A stretch of 64,000 bases of DNA from Verrucolacustris abundans (GCA_965194535.1 OZ239145.1:62001-126000); one strand, 5' to 3'. Shown: positions 7,929 through 16,825, numbered from the stretch's first letter. A program made the numbers and translations. The notes: generated from the sequence alone by a model not told the origin.

Positions 7929-8920
7929 ATTTGTCGGTCTGCCGCTCCGCCCGCGCGGGGAGCCAGATAGGAGGCCAGACCTTGGGCAAGAGGGGGCGTA
8001 TGAAAGCCGAGGAGTTGGGAGGCGGGAGACGAGTCACCCGCTTGACCCTCCTCAAGCATCACAATTTGATCCGTGGTTAAGGGGGGATGAGGAAGGAGGC
8101 GTTCGGTCACGGCGGCGAACAGGCGGCAAAGTTGGAGCGGGACGGGGAAAAGAATTGGCTTGGAGTGGGTCAACCATATCCAGGGAAGAGTTGCGAGAAT
8201 CACATCGGGCGAATTTTCGACCCAAGAGGGGCGAAGGCCAAGGACGCATGCAATTTCAAGAGCGAGATCGCGCAGAGTTGTGGTGGGGCCACAAAGATCG
8301 AAAGTTTGGCCGACGGCTTGGGCCTGGCCAAGGGATCGGACTATGGAGTCGGCGACAGATAACACTGATATGGGGCAAAGAGTGACTTCTTTCCCGCCTG
8401 GAATGGGAAGAAGGCCTGCAGACAACCAGGAAAGGGGGGGCTGAAGCAGAGAGGCGAGGCGAGTAGTGGAGGCGTCACCTTTTCCATAGATGAGAGAGGG
8501 CCGAAAGATGGTGGAGGCTAATCCGCTGTTGCGCACGATCTCCTCCGCGCCCCACTTCGTTTGGTGATATTGGGAGACAGCGTGGGGACGTGTGCCGAGG
8601 GCGCTGAGGTAAACCATGCGAGGCACGGCGGCGGCGCGGGCGGCGGCAACCACGTGAGCCGTGCCCTCTTGATGAACGCGAGCGAAAGTTTGATTCCGAG
8701 ATTCGTGGATAATTCCAACTGTGTGAATGACTGCTTGGGCTTGGTGAAACGCGCCGCGCAGGGAGTCAGGTTGAGTGATGTCGGCGGCGAAAAATTCGAC
8801 TCCCTCAGGGAGTTTCGAAGGAGGGGTGCGTGCGAGGGCGCGGACGGGAAGGCCTTCAGCGCGCAGGGCACGGCAAATTTCCTGGCCGACAAAACCGGTT
8901 CCACCTGTTACGACAATCAT
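7925..8920 (-). CDS. NAD(P)-binding SDR protein (NDUFA9/epimerase-like)
   Basis: A 331-residue atypical short-chain dehydrogenase. MIVVTGGTGFVGQEI at the N-terminus is the GxxGxxG dinucleotide motif, VIHTVGIIHE and the YLSALG/YHQTKWGAE region follow, the latter placing Tyr and Lys of YxxxK. Such proteins resemble the NDUFA9 subunit of complex I and quinone-linked oxidoreductases; the substrate is not evident. It is the first gene of the minus-strand cluster, and its ATG abuts that of the divergent yjbQ gene (CATATG). Confidence 0.88.
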   Translation of the reverse strand: MIVVTGGTGFVGQEICRALRAEGLPVRALARTPPSKLPEGVEFFAADITQPDSLRGAFHQAQAVIHTVGIIHESRNQTFARVHQEGTAHVVAAARAAAVPRMVYLSALGTRPHAVSQYHQTKWGAEEIVRNSGLASTIFRPSLIYGKGDASTTRLASLLQPPLSWLSAGLLPIPGGKEVTLCPISVLSVADSIVRSLGQAQAVGQTFDLCGPTTTLRDLALEIACVLGLRPSWVENSPDVILATLPWIWLTHSKPILFPVPLQLCRLFAAVTERLLPHPPLTTDQIVMLEEGQAGDSSPASQLLGFHTPPLAQGLASYLAPRAGGAADRQM

Positions 8921-9358
8921 ATGCCTCCGATGCTAGAAGAAGTGCTCATCAACTCACGAAGTCATACAGAATTTCTGCCCTTAGCACAAATCCTTGAAAA
9001 GGTGGCAGCGAAGCGGGGCTGGAGGGATGGGTTGTTGCATGTGGTGATTCCGCATACCACGGCGGGGGTCACCATTCAGGAGGGCGCAGATCCGGATGTA
9101 CGGAGGGATATGGCGGTTGCTTTGGAAAAGGCTGTGCCATGGGAAAGTCGGGAGTATCGCCACGGGGAGGGGAATAGTGCGGCGCATGTGAAAGCGGCGA
9201 TGGTGGGGAATCATCTGGCTTGGCCTTTGGAGAAGGGAAAGCTGAGATTTGGGTCGTGGCAGATGATCTACTTTGCGGAATTTGATGGCCCACGCGCGCG
9301 GCAGGTGTGGGTTGGGTTTCAACCTTTGAATGGGGAGGCTCAATCCAAGACGTCGTGA
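8921..9358 (+). CDS. yjbQ: YjbQ/UPF0047 family protein
   Basis: A 145-residue member of UPF0047, described as a secondary thiamine-phosphate synthase-type enzyme. Diagnostic stretches are VVIPHTTAGVTIQEGADPDV with conserved histidine, HGEGNSAAHVKA, and FAEFDGPRARQVWVG near the end. Met4 (8930) is an equally likely start. The reading frame continues upstream antisense to the SDR gene, which I regard as noise. It converges on and overlaps the LysM amidase by 19 bases. Confidence 0.88.
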   Translation: MPPMLEEVLINSRSHTEFLPLAQILEKVAAKRGWRDGLLHVVIPHTTAGVTIQEGADPDVRRDMAVALEKAVPWESREYRHGEGNSAAHVKAAMVGNHLAWPLEKGKLRFGSWQMIYFAEFDGPRARQVWVGFQPLNGEAQSKTS

Positions 9359-10314
9359 ATTTTTGAGGAGGGGAAAAGTTTTCCCGGGCACTCGGTCGGC
9401 TTGGTATTGATTTCGCGATGAAGACGGAATTTGAGGCGGGGTGAGGGGCTGATTTTGCGAAGGTGTAGCACGAGTTCAGTCAAAGCATCGATTTGGCGAG
9501 GGCTGGGTTGGTGATGAGTGAAATCTCCAACGAGGCAGATTCCAATTGCGATTTCGTTCAGGCTATCACTTGCGAGGTGACCTCCTTGGATCTGTCTACG
9601 CCAGCGGTTGCCGACCTCAATTTGGCCGTTCCCTGAATCGGATCCGTTGCCGATGACAAAGTGGTAAGCCATCCCGTTCTCCATGCCGCGTTCTTTATGG
9701 TAGGCATCAAAGATGGAGGCGTTCCCTCCCGATGTGCCGCTGTGGTGAACCACGATGTATTCCCATTCGCGCATCTGATCGCGGGCAGAATCGATCTGGG
9801 CGCGGACGGGAGACAGAAAAGTTAGTTGTGAGGCGGGGGAGGGCAGGGGGATGGAAGGAGGAAGTGTGATTTTCTGAGGCGTGCTTTTGGGAGGGTGAAG
9901 ACGCAGGAGATCGTCAGGATGAAGGGTGTCGCCTTTCAAGGAGTTCCATTTGCGAATGTCCTCGATTGAGACCGCTTGCTCTCGAGAAATTTTGGCCAGG
10001 GTGTCCCCTTTTTTGACCTTCACCCATTCCGGTTTCGTTGAGGTGGGTTTTGCTGGGGAGGGAGCTTCGGTTTTTGGCGATGGGGGTGAGGGCGGAGGGG
10101 TTTTGGCCGATGGGAGTTGCAGGATATCCCCTGCGTGAAGACGCTGAGGGTTGACGGAGGGATTCGCTTTCATAAGGGCTTGCGGGGTGGTGCCCCGAGC
10201 CTTTGCAATTTGGTAAAAAGTCTCTCCTTTCTGAACTGTATGAGTGGTGGCGGCGAAGACGGTGGCCATGATGCCGAGCCAAGCAAGAATCCCTATGAAT
10301 CGGCGCATGTGCAT
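9340..10314 (-). CDS. Secreted LysM-LysM N-acetylmuramoyl-L-alanine amidase (amidase_2)
   Basis: This 324-residue protein has a signal peptide (RFIGILAWLGIMATVFAA), two LysM peptidoglycan-binding modules (about residues 24-68 starting HTVQKGETFYQIA, and 97-142 starting VKVKKGDTLAKIS) joined by a proline-rich linker, then an amidase_2/PGRP domain. Zinc ligands are expected at His in YIVVHHSGT, His in RLHREINTKPTECPGK and its cysteine. It would cleave the MurNAc-L-Ala bond in the periplasm, releasing material that could feed the MurQ fusion nearby. Confidence 0.92.
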   Translation of the reverse strand: MHMRRFIGILAWLGIMATVFAATTHTVQKGETFYQIAKARGTTPQALMKANPSVNPQRLHAGDILQLPSAKTPPPSPPSPKTEAPSPAKPTSTKPEWVKVKKGDTLAKISREQAVSIEDIRKWNSLKGDTLHPDDLLRLHPPKSTPQKITLPPSIPLPSPASQLTFLSPVRAQIDSARDQMREWEYIVVHHSGTSGGNASIFDAYHKERGMENGMAYHFVIGNGSDSGNGQIEVGNRWRRQIQGGHLASDSLNEIAIGICLVGDFTHHQPSPRQIDALTELVLHLRKISPSPRLKFRLHREINTKPTECPGKLFPSSKIHDVLD

Positions 10315-10423
10315 CCTTCTGCGTTAGCGGTTGGAAGGGGGGTCGCCGACCCATTTTGTCATGAAGGCAGGGCGGGTCGTGGCTTGGCGAAGGTGCCTAA
10401 GGGAGGTAGAACGAAGCATCTAC

Positions 10424-10497
10424 GGCAGTGTAGCTCAGCCTGGTAGAGCAAGGGACTCATAAGCCTTGGGTCGGGGGTTCAAATCCCTCCACTGCCA
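10424..10497 (+). tRNA. tRNA-Met (CAT anticodon)
   Basis: The 74-nt sequence folds as a cloverleaf: acceptor GGCAGTG pairs with CACTGCC, D-stem GCTC/GAGC, anticodon loop CTCATAA, and T-arm GGGGG-TTCAAAT-CCCTC. The full 1-72 pairing argues for an elongator and not an initiator tRNA; a lysidine-modified tRNA-Ile2 cannot be ruled out. CCA is not encoded after the discriminator A. Confidence 0.93.
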
Positions 10498-10553
10498 CTT
10501 TTTTCAATGTGCGCGCCCTCGCCACATGCGATTTTTTGCGCTAGGCAAAGAAC

Positions 10554-11300
10554 ATGGGCATCACCGTTCTTCTGATCCTCCTTTTTGTCGCGGGGCTCGC
10601 GGGGGGTCTGGCAGCGGTGCCGATGAGGGCAGCAGGGGCGAAAGTTTCGTGGCTTTGCCTTGGAGGAACGTTTGCCGGCGGGGCTTTTTTAGCAACGGCA
10701 CTTTTTGAACTGGGGCCAGAGGCGCTGCGAACGCTGGGGACCTTTCCTGGCTTGGCGATGATGGTGGCTACAGGTGGCTTTTTATTTTGGTTGGATCGGC
10801 AAGGGCACCATGCCCATGCGGAAATGCACGGATGCCATCCCCACGGAGGAACGGGTGTGCCAGCTAAGCCGTATATTTTGGGCGGAATGCTCGCCTTTCA
10901 TTCGGTACTGGAGGGTTTGGCTTTAGGGTCTGTGCATTCAGGCTCGGCCCAAGATGCGCTTGGTTTTGCCATCCTCGTCCACAAGGCAACAGACACCTTT
11001 GCATTGGCGGTGACTTTGGGTCGGTACGGCTTTTCAGCGGCAAAAATTGTTGGAGCAACTGTGGTTCTAAGTTTGGCAAGTCCACTGGGGGCTTGGTTGG
11101 CGGCAGGAGTAGGTTTGGAAGGTTGGGAGATGGCCCATGGGATTCTTGCAGCCGCCACATGCGGCACTTTTGTTTATCTGGCAGGGTTTGATCTGCTGGT
11201 GCCCGAATTAAGAGAAAAGGAAGGACGTTGGTGGAAACTAGGGACGGCCTTGGCGGGGTTTATCCTCATTGTCTCCGTTGCCCATGGGCATGCGCACTAA
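10554..11300 (+). CDS. ZIP family metal transporter
   Basis: A 248-residue protein with about eight hydrophobic helices. The ZIP signature helix 4 is FHSVLEGLALG and helix 5 carries HKATDTFALA, the metal-binding histidines and acids. A histidine-rich cytoplasmic loop (HHAHAEMHGCHPHG, near residues 84-97) and the C-terminal AHGHAH are typical of zinc or iron importers. It sits alone after tRNA-Met and converges on the ABC ATPase gene. Confidence 0.85.
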   Translation: MGITVLLILLFVAGLAGGLAAVPMRAAGAKVSWLCLGGTFAGGAFLATALFELGPEALRTLGTFPGLAMMVATGGFLFWLDRQGHHAHAEMHGCHPHGGTGVPAKPYILGGMLAFHSVLEGLALGSVHSGSAQDALGFAILVHKATDTFALAVTLGRYGFSAAKIVGATVVLSLASPLGAWLAAGVGLEGWEMAHGILAAATCGTFVYLAGFDLLVPELREKEGRWWKLGTALAGFILIVSVAHGHAH

Positions 11301-11325
11301 GCGCAGAGGCATCGCTCTTTTTTTT
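11300..11325 (+). terminator. Weak terminator-like hairpin after the ZIP gene
   Basis: AGCG and CGCT arms surround a 9-base loop and are followed by CTTTTTTTT. The stem is only four base pairs, but the T-run directly follows the stop codon of the ZIP gene. Confidence 0.35.
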
Positions 11326-11326
11326 C

Positions 11327-12310
11327 TTAGCTTCTTTTCCCTGAAAATACTCTTCGGATCACATCTTCAATGGGCATGGCTTCGATTCGAATATCTTCGA
11401 GGCCGGGCAGATCGAGCGCGCGGCGACTGATCGATGTCGCTTGCGCAAAGGAAACGCGAAGACGAAGAGTGACGGCATCTTTAGCAATGATTTCTCCCCA
11501 ATCGGCCCCTTGAAGCTCGGGGGGCGTGCCTGAAAAGCGTAGAACAATTTCTTTACAGTCGGAAAAGTCCCGCACGATCTGATCCCACGAGCCATCGTGA
11601 ATGATGCGGCCGTGATCAATAATAATAACTCGTTTGCAGAGGCTCTCAATATCTTGGAGGTAGTGACTCGTGAGGATGGTGGTGATTTTTTCCTCGGCGA
11701 CAAGATGGCGGAGAAAATCACGAACACGGTGTTGGGAGACAACATCCAGTCCTAAGGTGGGTTCGTCCAAAAACAGGACTTGGGGTTTGTGGAGAAGAGC
11801 GGCGATCAGCTCCATCTTCATGCGTTCCCCAAGAGAAAGCTCGCGGACAGGTTGATCCAGGAGGGAGCGCACTTCGAGCAGGCTTGAGAGGTGATCAATT
11901 GTGCGGGCGGCCTGAGCGGGATCGACGCGATAGATCGCGCGGTTCAGGGCAAAACTTTCGCGTGCGGGCAGGTCCCAAACCAACTGATTTTTCTGTCCCA
12001 ACAAAAGCGAGATTTTGCGACGAAAAGCTTCTTCCCGTTGCCATGGGAGATGGCCCAAAACCGAAGCGGTTCCACCACTGGGTTGGAGTAGGCCAGACAA
12101 CATTTTTAGCGTAGTGGTTTTTCCTGCACCGTTGGGGCCCAGAAAACCCACAAGCTCACCCGGCTCGATCTCGAAACTCACGCCTCCCACGGCAGAGACT
12201 TCTTGGTAGCGGCGATGAAACAGGCCACGAAGGGCACCCGCGAATCCAGGGGTTTTCTGGAACACGCGGTAGGTTTTGCGCAGGTCACGTACGAGAATCG
12301 CGGGAGGCAT
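11327..12310 (-). CDS. ABC-2 type exporter ATP-binding protein
   Basis: This 327-residue ATPase has Walker A GPNGAGKTT (residues 58-66), signature LSLGERMKME, Walker B VLFLDEPTLGLD and the H-loop LTSHY. The long N-terminal lead (LFHRRYQEVSAVGGV) and C-terminal extension match drug or viologen-exporter ATPases that pair with ABC-2 permeases. No permease gene is adjacent: upstream is hemW two bases away, and downstream the strand changes. The permease is presumably elsewhere. Confidence 0.88.
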   Translation of the reverse strand: MPPAILVRDLRKTYRVFQKTPGFAGALRGLFHRRYQEVSAVGGVSFEIEPGELVGFLGPNGAGKTTTLKMLSGLLQPSGGTASVLGHLPWQREEAFRRKISLLLGQKNQLVWDLPARESFALNRAIYRVDPAQAARTIDHLSSLLEVRSLLDQPVRELSLGERMKMELIAALLHKPQVLFLDEPTLGLDVVSQHRVRDFLRHLVAEEKITTILTSHYLQDIESLCKRVIIIDHGRIIHDGSWDQIVRDFSDCKEIVLRFSGTPPELQGADWGEIIAKDAVTLRLRVSFAQATSISRRALDLPGLEDIRIEAMPIEDVIRRVFSGKRS

Positions 12311-12312
12311 AA

Positions 12313-13410
12313 TTAAATGAGCATCGCGGCGACGGCATCTGCACGAAGCCGACCGCGGGGGGTCAGAAGAAACTTTCCGTCCGATCGACGGCCCCAGCCT
12401 TTTTCAACCAGGTCGGATAGGCAGGCCTCGTGGCCGACCAAGCTCTCCTCGGCCAAACCTGCGCTTGTTCGGAGGCCCAAAAGAATGCGCTCTGCCCTGC
12501 GCTCCTTGGGACCACAGGTTTCTTCCTCCTCGTGTGTCGGGTGAGGGCCAACCTCAGCTGAGTGGGCATAGAGAGAGGTGTCTCGAATGTTTCTCCAGCG
12601 GCGACCCGCCACGGTCGAAACCGCTCCAGGCCCTAGGCCGAGGTAATCCTCGCCCGCCCAGATCGCCTGGTGGTGTCTGCACTCTTTGCCGGGCTGGGCG
12701 AAGTTGGAGATTTCATAAGCAGAAAATCCGTGAGATTCCAAAATTCTTTGTGTGAGAAGAAATAGAATGGATTCCGTGTCTGCATCGGGCTGCCATTCGC
12801 CACGCTCCAGTCTGCGGATGAGTTCTGTTCCCGCCTCTGGAGTGATGACGTAGGCCGAGATGTGATCAGGGCGAAGAGCGCACGCTTCCTCAAGTGTCGA
12901 TTGCCACTCGGTGGGCCCTTGGTCGGGTAGTCCATAGATGAGATCAAGGTTGAGCTGGGAAATGCCTGCATTGCGCGCATCCGTCACAGCGGAAGCGATG
13001 ATGGCCCGGTCGTGGCGCCGCCCCAGCCAAGCCAGATCGGCTGGGCGGAAGGCTTGTACGCCAAGGCTCAGACGAGTAACGCCGGCGTCTTGAAGAAGCT
13101 TGGCTTTCGTTAGACCAAAGCCATCGGGATTTGCCTCGACGGTCCACTCCTCGGCCTCACCCCAAGGAGCAATTTCTAAAAGCTCTTGGAGTAGGGAGGG
13201 GGAAAGCGCGGTAGGAGTTCCGCCCCCAAAAAAGATCCGGCGTGGAGAAAGATCGAATTCTTCTTGAGCCCAAGCCCACTCGGCTTGCAAGCCGCGAAGA
13301 AAGTCCCGCATTCGATTTCCCGCGAGTCGCTCCTTTGGGAAGTCACAGTAAGGGCAAAGATGGGTGCAGAATGGAACGTGCAGGTAGAGATTTTCAACCT
13401 TCGATTTCAT
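12313..13410 (-). CDS. hemW: Radical SAM heme chaperone HemW
   Basis: A 365-residue radical SAM protein with the cluster motif CTHLCPYCDF (Cys15, Cys19, Cys22) and the FFGGGTPT and LSLGVQAF motifs. HemW proteins resemble oxygen-independent coproporphyrinogen oxidase but act as heme-transfer chaperones. The absence of the longer N-terminus of HemN supports HemW. It lies between the ABC ATPase (2-bp gap) and the exonuclease gene (4-bp gap) on the same strand. Confidence 0.91.
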   Translation of the reverse strand: MKSKVENLYLHVPFCTHLCPYCDFPKERLAGNRMRDFLRGLQAEWAWAQEEFDLSPRRIFFGGGTPTALSPSLLQELLEIAPWGEAEEWTVEANPDGFGLTKAKLLQDAGVTRLSLGVQAFRPADLAWLGRRHDRAIIASAVTDARNAGISQLNLDLIYGLPDQGPTEWQSTLEEACALRPDHISAYVITPEAGTELIRRLERGEWQPDADTESILFLLTQRILESHGFSAYEISNFAQPGKECRHHQAIWAGEDYLGLGPGAVSTVAGRRWRNIRDTSLYAHSAEVGPHPTHEEEETCGPKERRAERILLGLRTSAGLAEESLVGHEACLSDLVEKGWGRRSDGKFLLTPRGRLRADAVAAMLI

Positions 13411-13414
13411 TGGG

Positions 13415-14302
13415 TTAGCGGGAGAAGAGGTCTGTCTGCTGGGGGCCTTGGGTCGCGAGGCGTGCCTCGGCCTCGCGAGTCATCCGTTTAAATTCAAGGC
13501 GTCGAAAGAGTTCAACCTGGCGGGCAGGATCTGGTCGCAGCGTGAGATCCTTAAGAGGGAGAGGAAGTGGAATGGCCGTACGGAGTTCGACCATTTTTCT
13601 ATTTCGGCGAACAATCTCGGCCGAATCTTGTAGGATCGTGCGAAATCGCTCGGGTTGAAGAGTGGAGGACGCGGCTAAAACTTTTTCAGAAGTTCCGTGC
13701 TGAAGGATCCATTTGGCTGCGGTTTTGGGGCCTACGCCAGGAACGCCCGGAAAATTGTCAGCTGTGTCACCTGTGAGAGCGAGAAGTTCAGGGACTTTTT
13801 CTGCTGGAACACCCCATTTTGCCTCCACTTCTGCGGGGCCAAGAAGAGAGAATCCTTGGGATTGGGGTTGGTAGATTTTGCATCCTTTTGCCACGAGGAC
13901 CATGAGGTCTTTGTCGTTCGTTGCCACGGTGCAGGAGGCGGCGTCAGCGGCATGGATGTAGCTAGCGATAACATCGTCTGCCTCCTCCTGATCCACGGTA
14001 ATGACGGGCCAACCCAAAGCGGCGGCCACCTCGTGAAGGAGCGGGAACTGTTTTTCGAGAGCTTCGGGTGTTTCCTTGCGATTGGCTTTGTAGGCGGGAT
14101 GGGTGGCTAGGCGTTCGGCGGGGATTCCTCCATCAAAAATAACAGCCCCTTGGGTGGGATGGAGGTCTTCGACCATGCGATGGAGAGCAGATGCAAAGCC
14201 ATACGCGGCGTTTGTAGGCTCCCCCCGAGAGTTGGTCAGGGCCGTGATCGCATAGAAGCTACGATACGCGTAGTAGTGACCGTCGACGAAGACAGTGCTC
14301 AC
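13415..14302 (-). CDS. Stand-alone 5'-3' exonuclease (PolA N-domain/FEN type)
   Basis: This 295-residue protein corresponds to the flap-endonuclease domain of DNA polymerase I without polymerase parts. VFVDGHYYAYRSFYA, HPAYKANRKETPE, DQEEADDVIASY and ATNDKDLMVL give the metal-binding acids, and LTGDTADNFPGVPGVGPKTA is the helix-hairpin-helix region. It would remove 5' flaps or RNA primers. It overlaps the upstream coiled-coil membrane protein gene by four bases. Confidence 0.9.
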   Translation of the reverse strand: MSTVFVDGHYYAYRSFYAITALTNSRGEPTNAAYGFASALHRMVEDLHPTQGAVIFDGGIPAERLATHPAYKANRKETPEALEKQFPLLHEVAAALGWPVITVDQEEADDVIASYIHAADAASCTVATNDKDLMVLVAKGCKIYQPQSQGFSLLGPAEVEAKWGVPAEKVPELLALTGDTADNFPGVPGVGPKTAAKWILQHGTSEKVLAASSTLQPERFRTILQDSAEIVRRNRKMVELRTAIPLPLPLKDLTLRPDPARQVELFRRLEFKRMTREAEARLATQGPQQTDLFSR

Positions 14303-15051
14303 TTCTTTTCGGGTTTAGTCTCGGGGCTAGATTTTGCAGGGGAAGCGGGCTTTGCCTGGGCTTCGGCAAGTTGAAGACGCCACTCCATCCGGGGGCCTTT
14401 GGCGACTTCGATTCGTAGCCGCACTCGGGTGGACTGGCCTTTGAGGGATTTTTCAGCTGCCCGGATTAGGAGATCGCCGCGTTCTTGGGCTGTTTCCCAT
14501 GCATCCGAGCCAGGCTCAGCACGAGCGGTAAGTTCAAGAACCCAATCGGGATCCAAAGCGGCGAGGGTCGATGCGATAGATGCGAAAGATTGAAAGCCGG
14601 CGTTGCCAGAGGGAAGGCTGACCCCAGGGAGGATGCGCACGGCTGCGTCGGTTGCTTCAATCGCGGCCCATTCGGGAAGTTTTGCCCCAGCCAATTTCTC
14701 GGAGATCGCAGCCACGGACTTTGCGGTTTTGGCTTTGTCCTCTGGGGAGGTGCGGGATTTGGCTTTGTCTTCGGGAGTGCGACTGGTGGCCTGTTCCAGT
14801 TTTTTTCGGGTGATGTCCAATTCGGATTTTCTTTGCAGGTATGCCGTGCGGATCTGGTCGGTGGAGGAGGATAGAGTTTTGAGGCGGTGCATTGCCTGGC
14901 GGAGGTCCTCCCGAGATTCAGCGCGGTCGGTTGCAAGTTGGCGTTCGCGCATGATCCAACCCGCGGCAAGTAGTGCGGCGAGGCCAAGCATGGCCACAGC
15001 GATCCACCGGTCCCATGGGGTCTGGCGGGTGGGGGCGGAAGAAGGCTCCAT
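14299..15051 (-). CDS. Membrane-anchored coiled-coil protein, possibly OmpA-like C-terminus
   Basis: About 250 residues: one transmembrane helix near the N-terminus (WIAVAMLGLAALLAAGWIM), a charged coiled coil (about 45-130, rich in RED/KSE, with a repeated 'PEDKAK' element), and a C-terminal domain whose pattern (AVRILPGVSLPSGNAGFQSF, then DWVLELTARAEPGSD, then ERGDLLIRAAE) resembles a diverged OmpA/MotB peptidoglycan-binding fold. This last point is inference. The frame continues to 15126, but the ATG at 15049-15051 avoids a start inside the divergent promoter. Confidence 0.65.
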   Translation of the reverse strand: MEPSSAPTRQTPWDRWIAVAMLGLAALLAAGWIMRERQLATDRAESREDLRQAMHRLKTLSSSTDQIRTAYLQRKSELDITRKKLEQATSRTPEDKAKSRTSPEDKAKTAKSVAAISEKLAGAKLPEWAAIEATDAAVRILPGVSLPSGNAGFQSFASIASTLAALDPDWVLELTARAEPGSDAWETAQERGDLLIRAAEKSLKGQSTRVRLRIEVAKGPRMEWRLQLAEAQAKPASPAKSSPETKPEKK

Positions 15052-15131
15052 CGGAAAAGAGTATGGAGAGTTGGGGGTTGGCTCAAGCCACCCCTGCTGT
15101 CTTGCCCGCCCCCCATTCTGCTTCATTCTGT

Positions 15132-16415
15132 ATGGGAATGTGGCGTAACTGGCTTTTCTTTTGTGGGATCAGTGGATTTGCTCTGAGCGGAGGCTGGGCG
15201 GAGGAGGAGAAAGCGTTCCTTTACTCTCCACTTGCAGAGGCTCCTGAGTGGCGGTTGCTCGACTCGTATCAGGGCATGATTCGGCGGGAAGATTTTTTCG
15301 CACGGTGCAGGTCGGTTTTCGACCCTTCTGGAGCATTGGCTAAGTACCTCTCCGTCGATGATGAAGGAGTTCGCGTGTTTCGGGATATTGCCAAAACGGA
15401 ACTACTCTACTTTTTGCGCTGGGCGGGATCGAAGGGGCAAGAAGGCGGTCGGACGGTTTCTTTTTGTCTGCCGGATCCCGAGAAGCCGCTTCGAGGCCAG
15501 GTTATCTGTTTGGATCCTGGGCACATCGGGGGAGATTGGGCAGACATTGAGGAGCGCACGTTTCGGATTGGCCGAGATCGGCCTGTCGTGGAAGGGGAGT
15601 TGAATTTAAAGACGTGCAAGTTTTTGGAGGAGCGATTGACGGATGCGGGAGCCAAAGTGGTTTGGACTCACGACGGGTTTTCCCCCACAACAGGCTTGCG
15701 TCCGAATGATCTCTACCCCGAAGCCATTCAGTATTTGTTGCAAGACTTTGGGTCGCGGAGGTTGCCAAGGTACTCGATGAATGGGTTGATTCGATGGAAT
15801 GCCGAGCTTCTTTTTTACCGATCGGCCGAGATTCAGGCTCGGGCTCGAAGAGTGAATGAGGAGTTAAGGCCAGATTTCACGATCTGCCTTCACTACAATG
15901 CGGCTCCTTGGGGTCGCCCTGGACGTCCGAGTTTGACGAGTGTGAGTCGGCTGGTGGTTTTTTCCCATGGTGCGTATACGTCGAGTGAGTTGGTGTATGA
16001 CGATCAGAAGTTCCACCTGCTGAGGAAGCTTTTAGAAAATTCAACTCCTGAGGAGTTGGATCTCGGAGCGGCCATTGGAGAGCAGTTCCAGAAAAAGTGG
16101 GGATTCCCGCCTGAGAATTATGGGGGTTCGGGATATGCCTCGCCCTCCGGCGTGAGTCCATACGTGTGGCATCGGAACCTGATTGCGAACCGTTTGTTTC
16201 GGGGCCCTGTGATCTTTGTGGAGGGGCCGTATATGAATGATCGCAACACGTACGCTTGGATTCAGGCGGGAGAGTATGAGGGAACAAGGAATATCGGAGG
16301 GAGGGGGAGGCAAAATATCTTTCGTGAATATGCAGATCGGGTGGCGGACGGGGTGTTGGAGCGGTTTCGGACCTTGTCGAGTCGTTCCACGGCATTCACA
16401 AATTATTCCCCATAG
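15132..16415 (+). CDS. Secreted N-acetylmuramoyl-L-alanine amidase (amidase_3/AmiC type)
   Basis: A 427-residue protein with a signal peptide (WLFFCGISGFALSGGWAEE) and an amidase_3 domain. ICLDPGHIGG supplies the first zinc histidine, VEGELNLKTCKFLEERL the glutamate, ICLHYNA the second histidine, and VIFVEGPYMND the catalytic glutamate. An insert of about 100 residues between the glutamate and second histidine, and an N-terminal helical region, make it longer than typical AmiC enzymes. The start at 15132 has a second Met two codons on. It acts in the periplasm. Confidence 0.88.
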   Translation: MGMWRNWLFFCGISGFALSGGWAEEEKAFLYSPLAEAPEWRLLDSYQGMIRREDFFARCRSVFDPSGALAKYLSVDDEGVRVFRDIAKTELLYFLRWAGSKGQEGGRTVSFCLPDPEKPLRGQVICLDPGHIGGDWADIEERTFRIGRDRPVVEGELNLKTCKFLEERLTDAGAKVVWTHDGFSPTTGLRPNDLYPEAIQYLLQDFGSRRLPRYSMNGLIRWNAELLFYRSAEIQARARRVNEELRPDFTICLHYNAAPWGRPGRPSLTSVSRLVVFSHGAYTSSELVYDDQKFHLLRKLLENSTPEELDLGAAIGEQFQKKWGFPPENYGGSGYASPSGVSPYVWHRNLIANRLFRGPVIFVEGPYMNDRNTYAWIQAGEYEGTRNIGGRGRQNIFREYADRVADGVLERFRTLSSRSTAFTNYSP

Positions 16416-16462
16416 ACGATCTTGCCCCTTGCAGGGAGCCTCAGGGGGTGCAGAAAGGAACT

Positions 16463-16825
16463 ATGAAAACATTCTTGGCCATCGTTCTCGTTGTTTCCGC
16501 TCTCCCATCAGCCCTGTTGGCCGACCTTCGACTTCCGCCAAAGCCTACAATGATGGAAAAGTTGGGTCGTGGGGTGGCCAATGTGACCCTGTCTGTTTCC
16601 GAGTTGTTTGATTCCCCATACATCGCGACGCAAGAGGGTGGGGGAACGTATGGGGATACCTTTGGGTTTACCCAAGGCCTTTCCCGCATGGTGATGGATG
16701 TGGGTGTAGGGACTTTGGAGATTGCCACATTCTTCATTCCGACAAAATCGATGAAGATGCCCGCGCATGACACGGGGCAGGTGGAGGCTTATCCGCCAGC
16801 CGACTTGAAAGACAACTGGTACTGA
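16463..16825 (+). CDS. TIGR04073-like, exosortase-associated small secreted protein
   Basis: A 120-residue protein with signal peptide (KTFLAIVLVVSALPSALLA). The mature part KLGRGVANVTLSVSEL, a glycine-rich middle (GDTFGFTQGLSRM) and GVGTLEIATFFIPT match my memory of the TIGR04073 family, found in genomes with exosortase/PEP-CTERM sorting. No exosortase is in this window. SD-like AAAGGA precedes the ATG at 16463. Its stop overlaps the next gene's proposed CTG start (CTGA). Confidence 0.65.
   Translation: MKTFLAIVLVVSALPSALLADLRLPPKPTMMEKLGRGVANVTLSVSELFDSPYIATQEGGGTYGDTFGFTQGLSRMVMDVGVGTLEIATFFIPTKSMKMPAHDTGQVEAYPPADLKDNWY

Noticed and set aside
8561..8920. Upstream plus-strand extension of yjbQ
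   Set aside because: It is antisense to the SDR gene, and family similarity begins at the Met at 8921 or 8930.
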